Assembly (NCBI GenBank): GCA_965238045.1
Contig: CBDEGU010000012.1
Span: 1,550,001 to 1,614,000 of the forward strand
Direction of reading: 5' to 3'
Length of the DNA stretch: 64,000 nucleotides
Source of the DNA: CBDEGU01 sp965238045
GTDB taxonomy: Bacteria; Acidobacteriota; Terriglobia; Bryobacterales; UBA6623
Shown: positions 42,791-51,322 of the stretch, in pieces
Position numbering within the stretch: position 1 is the stretch's first letter
How the letters are laid out: every line of letters starts with the position of its first letter
Translations under genes and position numbers: made by a program
The notes under the pieces: generated by a model
What the model saw: the letters and a program-made list of their open reading frames with translations, nothing else
Database searches by the model: none
What the model was told of the DNA's origin: nothing

Positions 42791-44037
42791 GACGGAACAC
42801 GCTGTTCATCACCTGCTTGCTTGGGGCCTGCTTGCTTGGGCTTGGTCCGGCCACGATCCTGCGCGGCGAGACGATACGGTTTAACCGCGACATCCGGCCC
42901 ATACTCTCGAAGAACTGCTTCCAGTGCCACGGTCCGGACCGCAACGCCCGTCAGGCGAATCTTCGGCTGGATCATCGAGACGAGGCGGTCGCGGCGGGAG
43001 CGATCGTGCCGGGCGATGCGCGATCCAGCAAGGTGGTGGCGCGCGTTTTTTCGCCGGATCCAGTGAAAGTGATGCCGCCAGCGTACGCGGATCTCACGCT
43101 GAGCGGACCGGAGAAAGACCTGCTTCGCCGCTGGATCGAGCAAGGCGCGGAGTATGAACAGCACTGGGCCTACCTTGCGCCCGAGCGCCCGGGCGCCCCG
43201 GACGATACTGGATCGGACGGCGCAGCGGGGATCGATCATCTCGTTGCTCGCAAGCTTGAGGCGATGGGATTGGCCCCGGTGGGCGAGGCGGATCGCGCGA
43301 CGCTGATTCGCCGCTTGAGCTTTGATTTGACCGGGCTGCCGCCGTCGGCCGGCGATGTCCGAGCCTTCGCCCGCGATCACAGCCCCGAGGCGTATGAGAA
43401 GCAGGTCGATCGATTGCTCGCGTCGCCGCATTTCGGCGAGCGGATGGCGGTCCATTGGCTGGACCTGGTTCGTTATGCCGATACGGTCGGCTTCCATAGC
43501 GACGTGCCGATCAATGTATACCCGTTCCGCGACTACGTGATTCGCTCCTTTAACAAGAACAAGCCGTTCGATCAGTTCACCAGGGAGCAATTGGCGGGCG
43601 ACCTGCTTGCGAATCCGTCAGAGGAGCAGCTTGTGGCAAGCGCCTACAACCGTCTGAACCGCATGACGAACGAGGGAGGAGCGCAGCCAAAAGAGTATCT
43701 CGCCAAATATGCTTCCGACCGTGTTTTGAACTTTTCCAATGTCTGGCTTGGTTCGACGCTGGGTTGCGCCGAATGCCACGACCATAAATTCGACCCCTTC
43801 CCTACGAAAGACTTCTACCAAATGGCGGCCTTCTTCGCCGATATCGAGGAGCAGGGCGTCTACCGGGGGCGGGGAGGTTTCGGTCCGTCGATTCATTTGC
43901 TGCCGGAGAAGGCCAAGCGCGAGACCGCCTCGATCGAGAGCCGCCTGGCCGCTCTGCGCAAGAAGGGCGCGGGCAAGCTGCAAGCCAGCGGCAAGCAGAT
44001 CCGGAAGTTTCGCGACTACTTGCGGAGAGACCTCTAG
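42787..44037 (+). CDS. Planctomycete-type cytochrome c (PSCyt1/PSCyt2, DUF1549) protein, N-terminal part
   Basis: 416 aa. Signal peptide about 1-27. PSCyt1 with haem motif C44-F-Q-C47-H48 and G-P-D; DUF1549/PSCyt2 block from about residue 145 with F-D-L-T-G-L-P-P, P-H-F-G-E-R-M-A-V-H-W-L-D and a second C-x2-C-H (C-A-E-C-H-D-H-K-F-D-P-F). Relatives continue with a DUF1553/PSD1 domain in one ~1000-aa chain. Here the frame stops at TAG 44035-44037 and goes on unchanged, in frame, as 44038-45837. Confidence 0.9.
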   Translation: MRRNTLFITCLLGACLLGLGPATILRGETIRFNRDIRPILSKNCFQCHGPDRNARQANLRLDHRDEAVAAGAIVPGDARSSKVVARVFSPDPVKVMPPAYADLTLSGPEKDLLRRWIEQGAEYEQHWAYLAPERPGAPDDTGSDGAAGIDHLVARKLEAMGLAPVGEADRATLIRRLSFDLTGLPPSAGDVRAFARDHSPEAYEKQVDRLLASPHFGERMAVHWLDLVRYADTVGFHSDVPINVYPFRDYVIRSFNKNKPFDQFTREQLAGDLLANPSEEQLVASAYNRLNRMTNEGGAQPKEYLAKYASDRVLNFSNVWLGSTLGCAECHDHKFDPFPTKDFYQMAAFFADIEEQGVYRGRGGFGPSIHLLPEKAKRETASIESRLAALRKKGAGKLQASGKQIRKFRDYLRRDL

Positions 44038-44058
44038 CGCTGGCGGGTCCTTGAGCCC

Positions 44059-45837
44059 GTGCGCGTGTGGAACGATTGCGAGCATCCGGATATCGACGGC
44101 TGCGAGCGGCTGGATCTGCGCCTGGAAGAAGACGGTTTCGTGCGCGAGACGCGCCAGGGCGAGAAGGAGCCCAACGAGGCTGTCCAGAAGGTGGAGATTC
44201 CGCTTCCCGGCGGGCGGGTGACGGCGTTATTGTTCGAGGCTTTCGCCACCGAGGAGTTCAAGGAATTCTCGCTCAGCGAATTCGAAGCCGAGCTGCTCAC
44301 TGCGGCCGGCCGCCGCGTGCCGATCGCCTTCGGGGCACTGCTGGCCGATCACGAAGAAGATGAGTCGTTGCTGCGCTTCACCACCGACGGCAATCACCAT
44401 ACGGGCTGGGGCGGTAAGTTCGAAACGGAAACCTCCCGCCGCGCGGTGTGGGTTTTCGACAAACCGCTGGATACGACGGCCGGAGAGCGTTTGCGCGTGA
44501 CCATGATTTACAACGGCCGTCCGGCAAAGAGAATCCTCGGGCGCTTCCGGCTCTCGGTCACGGATTCCGATTTTCCGGAGCTGCCCCCGACCGGGGGATT
44601 GCACGAGGCGATTCTTGCCGCGGGAAGGCCGGCGGGCGACGCGCGCGAGGTGCTCGAAACAGCGTTTACCGAGGTCACAGAGCATCATCCGCGGTGGAAA
44701 CAGATCCGCCCGCTAGAAAGACGCCGGAAGACGCTGCTCGACAATCGGGACGAATGTCTGGTGGCGAAAGCTGTCGGGGAACCTCGCGTGGTGCGCGTGC
44801 TGGCGCGCGGTAATTGGATGGACGAGAGCGGCGAAATCGTCTCGCCGCAGGTTCCGCACTTTCTCAATCCGATCGCCGCCTCTGATCGGCGGCTCACGCG
44901 GCTCGACTTGGCGGAATGGCTGGTCAGCGGTGAGAACCCGCTTACTGCTCGTGTCTTCATGAACCGCGTCTGGAAGATGCTGTTCGGGACAGGGTTGTCA
45001 AAGGTGCTCAACGATATCGGTTCCCAGGGTGAAACGCCCGTGAATCCGGAGTTGCTCGACTGGCTGGCCGTTGAGTTCGCCGCCAGCGGCTGGGATGTCA
45101 AGCACATGCTTCGAACGATCGTCCTCTCGGATACCTATCGCCGTTCCAGCGCGCCGACCGGGGAACTGCGCAAGCGCGATCCGTACAACCGTTATCTTGG
45201 GCGGCAGGCGATGCTGCGTATCGACGCGGAGTTTGTGCGCGACAACGCGCTGGCGGTTAGCGGTTTGCCGAACCGGACGCTAGGCGGCAAGAGCGTCCGG
45301 CCATATCAGCCCGCCGGATACTACAAGGAATTGAACTTCCCCAAACGGGTCTATGAGCCCAATCTCGGCGCCGATCAATTTCGCCGCGGGCTCTATACTC
45401 ATTGGCAGAGAAGCTTTCTGCATCCATCGCTGATGGCGTTCGACGCGCCGTCGAGGGAGAATTGCACCGCCGAGCGCTCGGTTTCCAATACTCCACTCCA
45501 GTCGCTGGTGCTGCTCAATGATCCGACCTATGTCGAAGCGGCGCGTGCTTTCGCGGGCCGCATCCTGAGGTCCGGGCCGAAGGAGACCGGCGGGCGGATC
45601 GACTTCGCGTTCGAAGAGGCCTTCGCGCGCAGAGCCTCGAGCGACGAGAAAGAGATTTTGAGCCGTCTGGCGGCCAGCCGCGTCCGTTATTTTCAAGACC
45701 ATCCCGATGAGGCGAGACAACTGCTCTCGGTCGGCATCGTGAAGGCTACGACGGGCGTGAACGCGGAAGAGCTAGCCGCCTGGACCAGCGTCGCGCGGGC
45801 GATATTCAACAAACATGAGTTCGTGATGCGGTACTGA
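44059..45837 (+). CDS. PSD1-domain (DUF1553) protein, C-terminal part after in-frame amber
   Basis: 592 aa from GTG 44059; the same frame is open from 44038, right after the TAG that ends the upstream part. R-V-W-N-D-C.. opens a middle beta domain; from about residue 300 the DUF1553/PSD1 domain is clear: L-A-E-W-L, N-P-L-T-A-R-V-F-M-N-R-V-W, L-L-D-W-L-A-V-E-F, S-D-T-Y-R-R-S and the C-terminal R-A-I-F-N-K-H-E-F-V-M-R-Y. The natural gene would be one unit with 42787-44037. The DUF1501 gene follows, the usual partner. Confidence 0.88.
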   Translation: MRVWNDCEHPDIDGCERLDLRLEEDGFVRETRQGEKEPNEAVQKVEIPLPGGRVTALLFEAFATEEFKEFSLSEFEAELLTAAGRRVPIAFGALLADHEEDESLLRFTTDGNHHTGWGGKFETETSRRAVWVFDKPLDTTAGERLRVTMIYNGRPAKRILGRFRLSVTDSDFPELPPTGGLHEAILAAGRPAGDAREVLETAFTEVTEHHPRWKQIRPLERRRKTLLDNRDECLVAKAVGEPRVVRVLARGNWMDESGEIVSPQVPHFLNPIAASDRRLTRLDLAEWLVSGENPLTARVFMNRVWKMLFGTGLSKVLNDIGSQGETPVNPELLDWLAVEFAASGWDVKHMLRTIVLSDTYRRSSAPTGELRKRDPYNRYLGRQAMLRIDAEFVRDNALAVSGLPNRTLGGKSVRPYQPAGYYKELNFPKRVYEPNLGADQFRRGLYTHWQRSFLHPSLMAFDAPSRENCTAERSVSNTPLQSLVLLNDPTYVEAARAFAGRILRSGPKETGGRIDFAFEEAFARRASSDEKEILSRLAASRVRYFQDHPDEARQLLSVGIVKATTGVNAEELAAWTSVARAIFNKHEFVMRY

Positions 45838-45859
45838 TGCGGTGTTCGAGGCGAGACCG

Positions 45860-47293
45860 ATGATGGATGCTTACGCGGGACTAGGCGAGCTGGGAATACG
45901 CGAGACAAGGCGGGCGTTTCTGGGCCGGGCCTCGATGGGGCTGGGCGGGCTGGCGCTGAGCTCCCTGCTCGACCCCAAGCTCCAAGCGGCCCAGCCGGGC
46001 ATCTCCGGCTTCCCGAACTACAAACCGAAGATTGAGCGCGTGATTTTTCTCTGCATGGCCGGCGGACCTTCGCATCTTGAGCTGTTCGACTACAAGCCGG
46101 CTCTGGTCCGGCGAGATGGCGAGCCCATGCCGGAATCGTTTACCAAGGGCCAGCAGATCGCGCAGCTGCAGGGCAAGGAACTGAAGGTATTGGGGCCTCA
46201 GCATCCGTTCCGGCGGTACGGCAAGTCTGGCCAGCACATGTCGGTCTTGCTGCCTCACATCGGCGAGATCGCCGATGACCTCTGTATTGTGCGGTCGATG
46301 CAGACCGAGCAGATCAACCACGATACGGCGCACACGTTCATGAACACGGGCTTCCGCGTCGCCGGGCGTCCGAGCATGGGTTCGTGGATCGTTTACGGTT
46401 TGGGCAGCGCATCGGAGGACTTGCCTGGATTTGTCGTTCTTACGTCCGAAGGCGGCGGGCAGTCGCAGCCCATCGCGGCGCGGCAATGGCATAGCGGTTT
46501 TCTGCCGGGCAGATTTCAGGGCGTCAAGTTCAACGCCAGCGGCGATCCGGTGTCCTATGTGCGGAACCCGCCCGGCGTGAGCCGCGAGATGCAAGGCGAG
46601 CTGATCGGCGCGGTGGGCGATCTGAACCGTGTTCAAGCCCAGTCGGTTGACGACCCGGAAATTGCTACCCGTATCGCGCAGTACGAACTTGCCTTCCGCA
46701 TGCAAATGAGCGTGCCCGAGCTGGTGGATTTTTCCCGCGAGCCCAAGCATGTGCTGGAAATGTACGGCACCCGAGGCGGCGACGGGTCGTTCGCGTCCAA
46801 CTGTCTTCTGGCCCGGCGGCTGGCCGAGCGCGGCGTGCGCTTTATTCACCTCTATCATCGCGGCTGGGATCATCACGGCGAGATCAAGAAGGGCATTGAA
46901 GAGACGGCGGGATACGTGGATCAGGCTTCGGCGGCTCTGGTGAAGGACCTCAAGCAACGGGGGCTTTACGACGATACGCTGATCCTTTGGTGCGGCGAAT
47001 TCGGACGCACCCCGATGTCGCAAGGCGACCGCAAGCGCGCCGGACGCGATCATCACATCAAGGGCTTCTCGATGTGGATGGCCGGCGGCGCCGTCAAGGG
47101 CGGCATCACCTATGGCGCCACCGACGAGCTGGGTTACGCCGCGGTTGAAAATGTCGTCCCCGTACACGACCTGCACGCCACGATGCTGCATCTGCTCGGG
47201 ATCGACCATAAGAAACTCACCTACCGCTTTCAAGGCAGAGATTTCCGTCTCACCGATGTTCACGGACATGTTGTGAAGGACGTGCTCAGCTAG
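45860..47293 (+). CDS. DUF1501 family exported protein
   Basis: 477 aa from ATG 45860 (GAGGCGAGA just before); a GTG at 45842 is also in frame. Tat-like signal T-R-R-A-F-L-G-R-A-S. F-L-C-M-A-G-G-P-S-H-L-E-L-F-D, R-F-I-H-L-Y-H-R-G-W-D-H-H and G-E-F-G-R-T-P-M are the DUF1501 (alkaline phosphatase-superfamily-like) signatures. Paired with PSCyt/PSD1 proteins across planctomycetes and acidobacteria; joint role in polymer degradation is suspected, not shown. Confidence 0.92.
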   Translation: MMDAYAGLGELGIRETRRAFLGRASMGLGGLALSSLLDPKLQAAQPGISGFPNYKPKIERVIFLCMAGGPSHLELFDYKPALVRRDGEPMPESFTKGQQIAQLQGKELKVLGPQHPFRRYGKSGQHMSVLLPHIGEIADDLCIVRSMQTEQINHDTAHTFMNTGFRVAGRPSMGSWIVYGLGSASEDLPGFVVLTSEGGGQSQPIAARQWHSGFLPGRFQGVKFNASGDPVSYVRNPPGVSREMQGELIGAVGDLNRVQAQSVDDPEIATRIAQYELAFRMQMSVPELVDFSREPKHVLEMYGTRGGDGSFASNCLLARRLAERGVRFIHLYHRGWDHHGEIKKGIEETAGYVDQASAALVKDLKQRGLYDDTLILWCGEFGRTPMSQGDRKRAGRDHHIKGFSMWMAGGAVKGGITYGATDELGYAAVENVVPVHDLHATMLHLLGIDHKKLTYRFQGRDFRLTDVHGHVVKDVLS

Positions 47294-47334
47294 TTGACCC
47301 TTGTCGTCCGGTTTCGTCCGATTCAGGCTTTTCC

Positions 47335-50070
47335 ATGCGAACTCTGATCGTCTTGTGTCTTTGGCCGTGGCTGTTCTCACTCGTGCCGGCCCAGGCGAGC
47401 GATCAGGACCGGGCCGGCTCCTCCGCGCGGTCTTCGCCGCCGGAACAAACGCCCACTCCGGGTTCGGGCCGCGAAGGGGACTCGGCGCCAGGCGAAGCAG
47501 AGAAAAAGCCCGATCCGGCCGCCGGCCCGCCGAGCCCGGCTGAAGCGCTTTCCCCGGCCGGCCTCAGCAAGCGGACCGAGCTGAATCTCCTGGGGCAGAC
47601 CGACACCGCCGGAGGCGAGAGCCGCCGGAACGAGAACGTGCAGTTCAATCTCGTCGATAACAACGCGCTGAAGGATCTGGGCATCCGGCTGGGGACGACG
47701 GCTACGATCGTCAAGGATTTTGAGCCGTCTCGCGATTACTTTGGAGCCGAATACGGCAACGCACCCGGCTCCCCTCTGCATCTGACCCGGTCCGCCAGCT
47801 CGGGCATACACGGCAGCTTGTACGAGGCCCACCAGAACAGCGTCTTTCGGGCGCGTTCGTTTTTTCAGGCAGGTGACGTCAAGCCGGCGCGGGAGAATGA
47901 CTATGGTGTTGCCTTCGGTTCTCCGGTTTGGGATGGAGCTTATTTTTTCGTCGATGCCAGCCAGCAAAGGCTTCGCGGCAGCGTGAATGGCAACATACTC
48001 GTGCCCCGGCCCGACGAGCGAACGCCGCTCGGGTTGGAGAACGATCCGGCGACGCGCGCGCTAGTCGAAAAATTTCTGGCCGCCTATCCCGCCGAGCTGC
48101 CCAACCGCACCGACATCAACCCGCGCGCGCTCAATACCAACGCTCCGCAAAGCATCGACAACAACAATATCGCCGCGCGCTGGGATCAGCAGTTGGGCGA
48201 CCGCGACCAGCTCTTTCTCGACTATTCGCTGACCACGCAGAACGTCGAAGCCTTCCAGCTTGTTCTCGGACAAAATCCGAACGCCGATATCAAGTCGCAC
48301 CGCGCGCGGCTGACCTGGCATCGCGAGTGGTCCCCCGCCACGCTGACTGATTTCTCGGCCGGGTTCGACCGGCTGCGAACTCTGCTGGTTTCCAATGAAG
48401 ACGCCGTCGGCCCTTTCGTCTCAGTGGGCAACACGCTGCAGGCGCTGGGGCCGCCGAGTGATATTCCGATCGACCGCGCTCTCAACCGGTTTCGTTATGC
48501 CGGGCAGGTCCGGCAGGTGCGCGGCGAGCATGAGTGGACGGCGGGGTTCGAGATTCTCAGGCGGCATCTCAACGGCATCGAAAGCGATGTGCATCGCGGC
48601 TTTTTCAGCTTCGGCAATAACTTCGGACGGGACGCCATTACGAACCTTCGCATGGGCACGCCGACCCAGCACATTGTCTCGATTGGTGAGATCCACCGGG
48701 GCTTTCGCAACTGGGATTTGCAATTCTTCGCTGGTGACCGCTGGCGCGTGAAGCCGAATCTGACGCTCAACTTTTCGCTGCGTTACGAGCCCATCACCAC
48801 GCCCACCGAAGTCAACGGACTCAATGTCATTCCGTATTCCTGCGACTGCAATAATCTTGCGCCGCGCTTTGGTTTCGCCTACCGGCTGCCGCGAGAGTGG
48901 GGCGTGCTGCGGGGCTCATATGGTCTGGAGTACGGGGAAATTTATCCGGCGACGTATCAGCAGATCCGCCTCGCGCCGCCGGGCAACAGCAAGATCGTCG
49001 TGCCGAGCGCGAATCTAATCGACCCGCTTCGGGACTACGATGGGACCGACCCCAACATCCTCCCCACCACCTACCGGCTCGATGAGAACCTGGTCGCGCC
49101 CTACACGCACCAATACAATTTCAGTTGGGAGCGCGAACTCTTCTCGAACTGGAATGTGCAGCTTGGCTATGTCGGCAGCCGCTCTCACAAGCTTCTGCTG
49201 ATGTGGTATCTCAATCGCGCGCATCCGGTGGAGGGCATTGCGCAGACAACGGCGACGGTGAATCTGCGGCGCGAAAATCTCGATTTCGCCGAGATTCGCA
49301 AGGTGATCAATGGCTCGATCGGCTACTTCGACGCGGGCCGGGTTTCGCTGGTGATGAGGCAGTGGCGGGGGCTCTCGCTCGATGCCTCCTATTGGTTCAG
49401 CAAGGCGATCGATCTGGGCAGCAACTACACGAACACCGGTCACGGCGCCGATTCCCGCCTGGCGCGCAGCCAGTCGGAATTCGACCAATTCGCCGACATG
49501 AAAGCGCTGAGCGACTTCGACCAGCCGCACGCCTTTTTGTGGACTGCCGCCTACCAGACGCCCGCCCGGACCGGCGGCGCCCGTTGGGCCCGGCGCATTT
49601 TCGGCGAGTGGAATTTCGCGGCGGTCGTGCTGCTCAAGCAAGGAACGCCGTTCAATGTGACCACCGGCTCGGACGCGCCCGGTTTCGGCAACGTCGATGC
49701 CAATGGAGGAGACCGCCCGAACCTTCTCGATGCGTCGATTTTTGGCCGCACGATCGGCCATCCCGACACATCACAAGAACGCTTGCCGCGCGATGCGTTC
49801 GCGTTTATCCAGCCCACCGATGTCGGCGGCAACCTCGGCCGCAATACTTTCCGCAAGAACGGAATCCACAACATCAATGCGTCGATCTCGCGAAGTTGGA
49901 AAATCCAGGGCGACAATCGTCTCACCTTCCGCGCCGAGTCGGTCAACCTCTTCAACACGCCACAGTTCGCCGAGCCGGGACGGGCCGTTTCCAATCCGAA
50001 CTTTGGGCAGATCACCAACACGCTCAATGACGGCAGAACATTTCGCTTTCTGCTGAAACTCGCCTTCTAG
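47335..50070 (+). CDS. Oar-like TonB-dependent outer membrane receptor
   Basis: 911 aa. Signal peptide 1-21 (ending A-Q-A-S). Residues ~22-75 are Pro/Gly/Glu-rich and replace the usual N-terminal carboxypeptidase-like domain. A short plug-like part (N-V-Q-F-N-L-V-D-N, G-A-E-Y-G-N-A) and the Oar-type signature G-I-H-G-S-L-Y-E-A-H-Q-N come next, then a long beta-barrel ending R-F-L-L-K-L-A-F with the terminal phenylalanine expected for outer-membrane insertion. Downstream of DUF1501 by 41 bases; may belong to the same transcript. Confidence 0.88.
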   Translation: MRTLIVLCLWPWLFSLVPAQASDQDRAGSSARSSPPEQTPTPGSGREGDSAPGEAEKKPDPAAGPPSPAEALSPAGLSKRTELNLLGQTDTAGGESRRNENVQFNLVDNNALKDLGIRLGTTATIVKDFEPSRDYFGAEYGNAPGSPLHLTRSASSGIHGSLYEAHQNSVFRARSFFQAGDVKPARENDYGVAFGSPVWDGAYFFVDASQQRLRGSVNGNILVPRPDERTPLGLENDPATRALVEKFLAAYPAELPNRTDINPRALNTNAPQSIDNNNIAARWDQQLGDRDQLFLDYSLTTQNVEAFQLVLGQNPNADIKSHRARLTWHREWSPATLTDFSAGFDRLRTLLVSNEDAVGPFVSVGNTLQALGPPSDIPIDRALNRFRYAGQVRQVRGEHEWTAGFEILRRHLNGIESDVHRGFFSFGNNFGRDAITNLRMGTPTQHIVSIGEIHRGFRNWDLQFFAGDRWRVKPNLTLNFSLRYEPITTPTEVNGLNVIPYSCDCNNLAPRFGFAYRLPREWGVLRGSYGLEYGEIYPATYQQIRLAPPGNSKIVVPSANLIDPLRDYDGTDPNILPTTYRLDENLVAPYTHQYNFSWERELFSNWNVQLGYVGSRSHKLLLMWYLNRAHPVEGIAQTTATVNLRRENLDFAEIRKVINGSIGYFDAGRVSLVMRQWRGLSLDASYWFSKAIDLGSNYTNTGHGADSRLARSQSEFDQFADMKALSDFDQPHAFLWTAAYQTPARTGGARWARRIFGEWNFAAVVLLKQGTPFNVTTGSDAPGFGNVDANGGDRPNLLDASIFGRTIGHPDTSQERLPRDAFAFIQPTDVGGNLGRNTFRKNGIHNINASISRSWKIQGDNRLTFRAESVNLFNTPQFAEPGRAVSNPNFGQITNTLNDGRTFRFLLKLAF

Positions 50071-50118
50071 CAAAACGTTGCGACCGAAAGATGAGGCGGC
50101 GGAATCTGCTTGTGAACC

Positions 50119-51090
50119 TTACTTGGGCGGAGCCGTGATGAACGCATCGGCGTGGATTCGTTTCAGGCTCGCGCCGGCGAGCAAGAGCTTCTTGCGCAGA
50201 CCATTCACCAGATTCGGGTCGCCGCAGAGATAGACGCGCCAGTCGGCGAGATCCTTCTGACTGTCGAGGACGATCTTGTCGATGGCTCCCACTCGATACA
50301 CACCGCCCTCTTCGCCCCGCGGGACGCAAGGGTGGTAGCTCACCACCCGCCGACGCGAGGCGAGGTCGGTTAGCTCATCTACCAGATACAGGCCCTGCTC
50401 ATCCAGGCCCCCATGAAAGAGCACGATCTGGCCGGTGTGGCCGTGGTCCAGCGCGTCGTGGATGATTCCATACAGCGGAGCCAGCCCCGTTCCCGTGCCG
50501 ACCAGCAGCAGATTTTCGTCACGGTTTCCCAGATAGAAGCAGTCGCCGGCCGGACCCCGAATCACGACGCTTTCTCCCCGCGCCTCCCCGCTGAACAGCC
50601 AACTGCTCATGCGCCCGCCCGGAATCTGGCGCACATGAAGTTCGAGGTAGTCTTCGCGCTGAGGCAGGCTGGCGATCGAATAACTGCGGGTCAGCCCGTC
50701 GTAGCGCACCAGGTTGAGGAACTGACCCGGCCTGTAGTCGAACCTTCGCGACGGCATCAGCAGTACGCGCGCGATGTTGTCAGCGATCTTGGTCGTGGCA
50801 ACGACTCGAGCCGGCAACGACACATCGCTTTCGGTCGGCCTGGCGACCTCCATGTCCTCGTGAGGCCGGGCGACACAGGACAGAAAATACCCCCGCGCCG
50901 CCAGAGATTCCTTCAGGCTCTCTTGCGAGCCCGGCGGAGGGCTGCCCGAGCGCGCGAGCAGCAGACATGAATGACAAGCACCGGTGCGGCAGGAATGAGA
51001 TGCGTTGATGCCGGATCGAAGCAGGCCTTCGAGAACAGTCTCCCCTTCGCGCAGCGTGATGCTGACGTCGTCGTAACGGACAGTCGGCAT
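50119..51090 (-). CDS. 2Fe-2S ferredoxin/FAD/NAD(P)H reductase
   Basis: 323 aa, cytosolic. Plant-type ferredoxin domain first, with C34-x4-C39-x2-C42-x29-C72. FAD-binding beta barrel with R-S-Y-S-I-A (about 145) and NAD-binding domain with V-G-T-G-T-G-L-A-P-L and C-G-D-P at about 195 and 285. The order matches the reductase components of oxygenases and of CDP-6-deoxy reductases. It is next to a truncated-haemoglobin remnant on the same strand, suggesting a former globin-reductase pair. Confidence 0.9.
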   Translation of the reverse strand: MPTVRYDDVSITLREGETVLEGLLRSGINASHSCRTGACHSCLLLARSGSPPPGSQESLKESLAARGYFLSCVARPHEDMEVARPTESDVSLPARVVATTKIADNIARVLLMPSRRFDYRPGQFLNLVRYDGLTRSYSIASLPQREDYLELHVRQIPGGRMSSWLFSGEARGESVVIRGPAGDCFYLGNRDENLLLVGTGTGLAPLYGIIHDALDHGHTGQIVLFHGGLDEQGLYLVDELTDLASRRRVVSYHPCVPRGEEGGVYRVGAIDKIVLDSQKDLADWRVYLCGDPNLVNGLRKKLLLAGASLKRIHADAFITAPPK

Positions 51091-51118
51091 GTATGGTGTC
51101 TGAACCCGCCAGGCGTCC

Positions 51119-51322
51119 CTAGCGGTTCAGCACGTCGTCTCGCACCGCATGAACCAGGCCAGCGACCTGCTGTATCTTATCATCCCTCACACCGAGTTCC
51201 TTCGGCGTCGTGCCCAACTGCTCGATGACGATATCAACGTGGCTGTCGTTGAGTCTCCGCTCGATCAGGTGCTCGTGGCCCCAGCCTGATACGTCAAGTT
51301 GTGGACGAAAGCGCCGCCTCGC
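51119..51322 (-). pseudogene. C-terminal remnant of a group I truncated haemoglobin
   Basis: Minus-strand frame of about 67 codons without a start codon in its first part, ending TAG at 51119-51121. The readable part is H-E-H-L-I-E-R-R-L-N, H-V-D-I-V-I-E-Q-L, P-K-E-L-G-V and V-R-D-D-V-L-N-R, the helix G-H region and the typical ending of trHbN proteins. The haem-ligand part is lost. It sits between the PLP enzyme 51323-52912 and the reductase gene. Confidence 0.55.
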
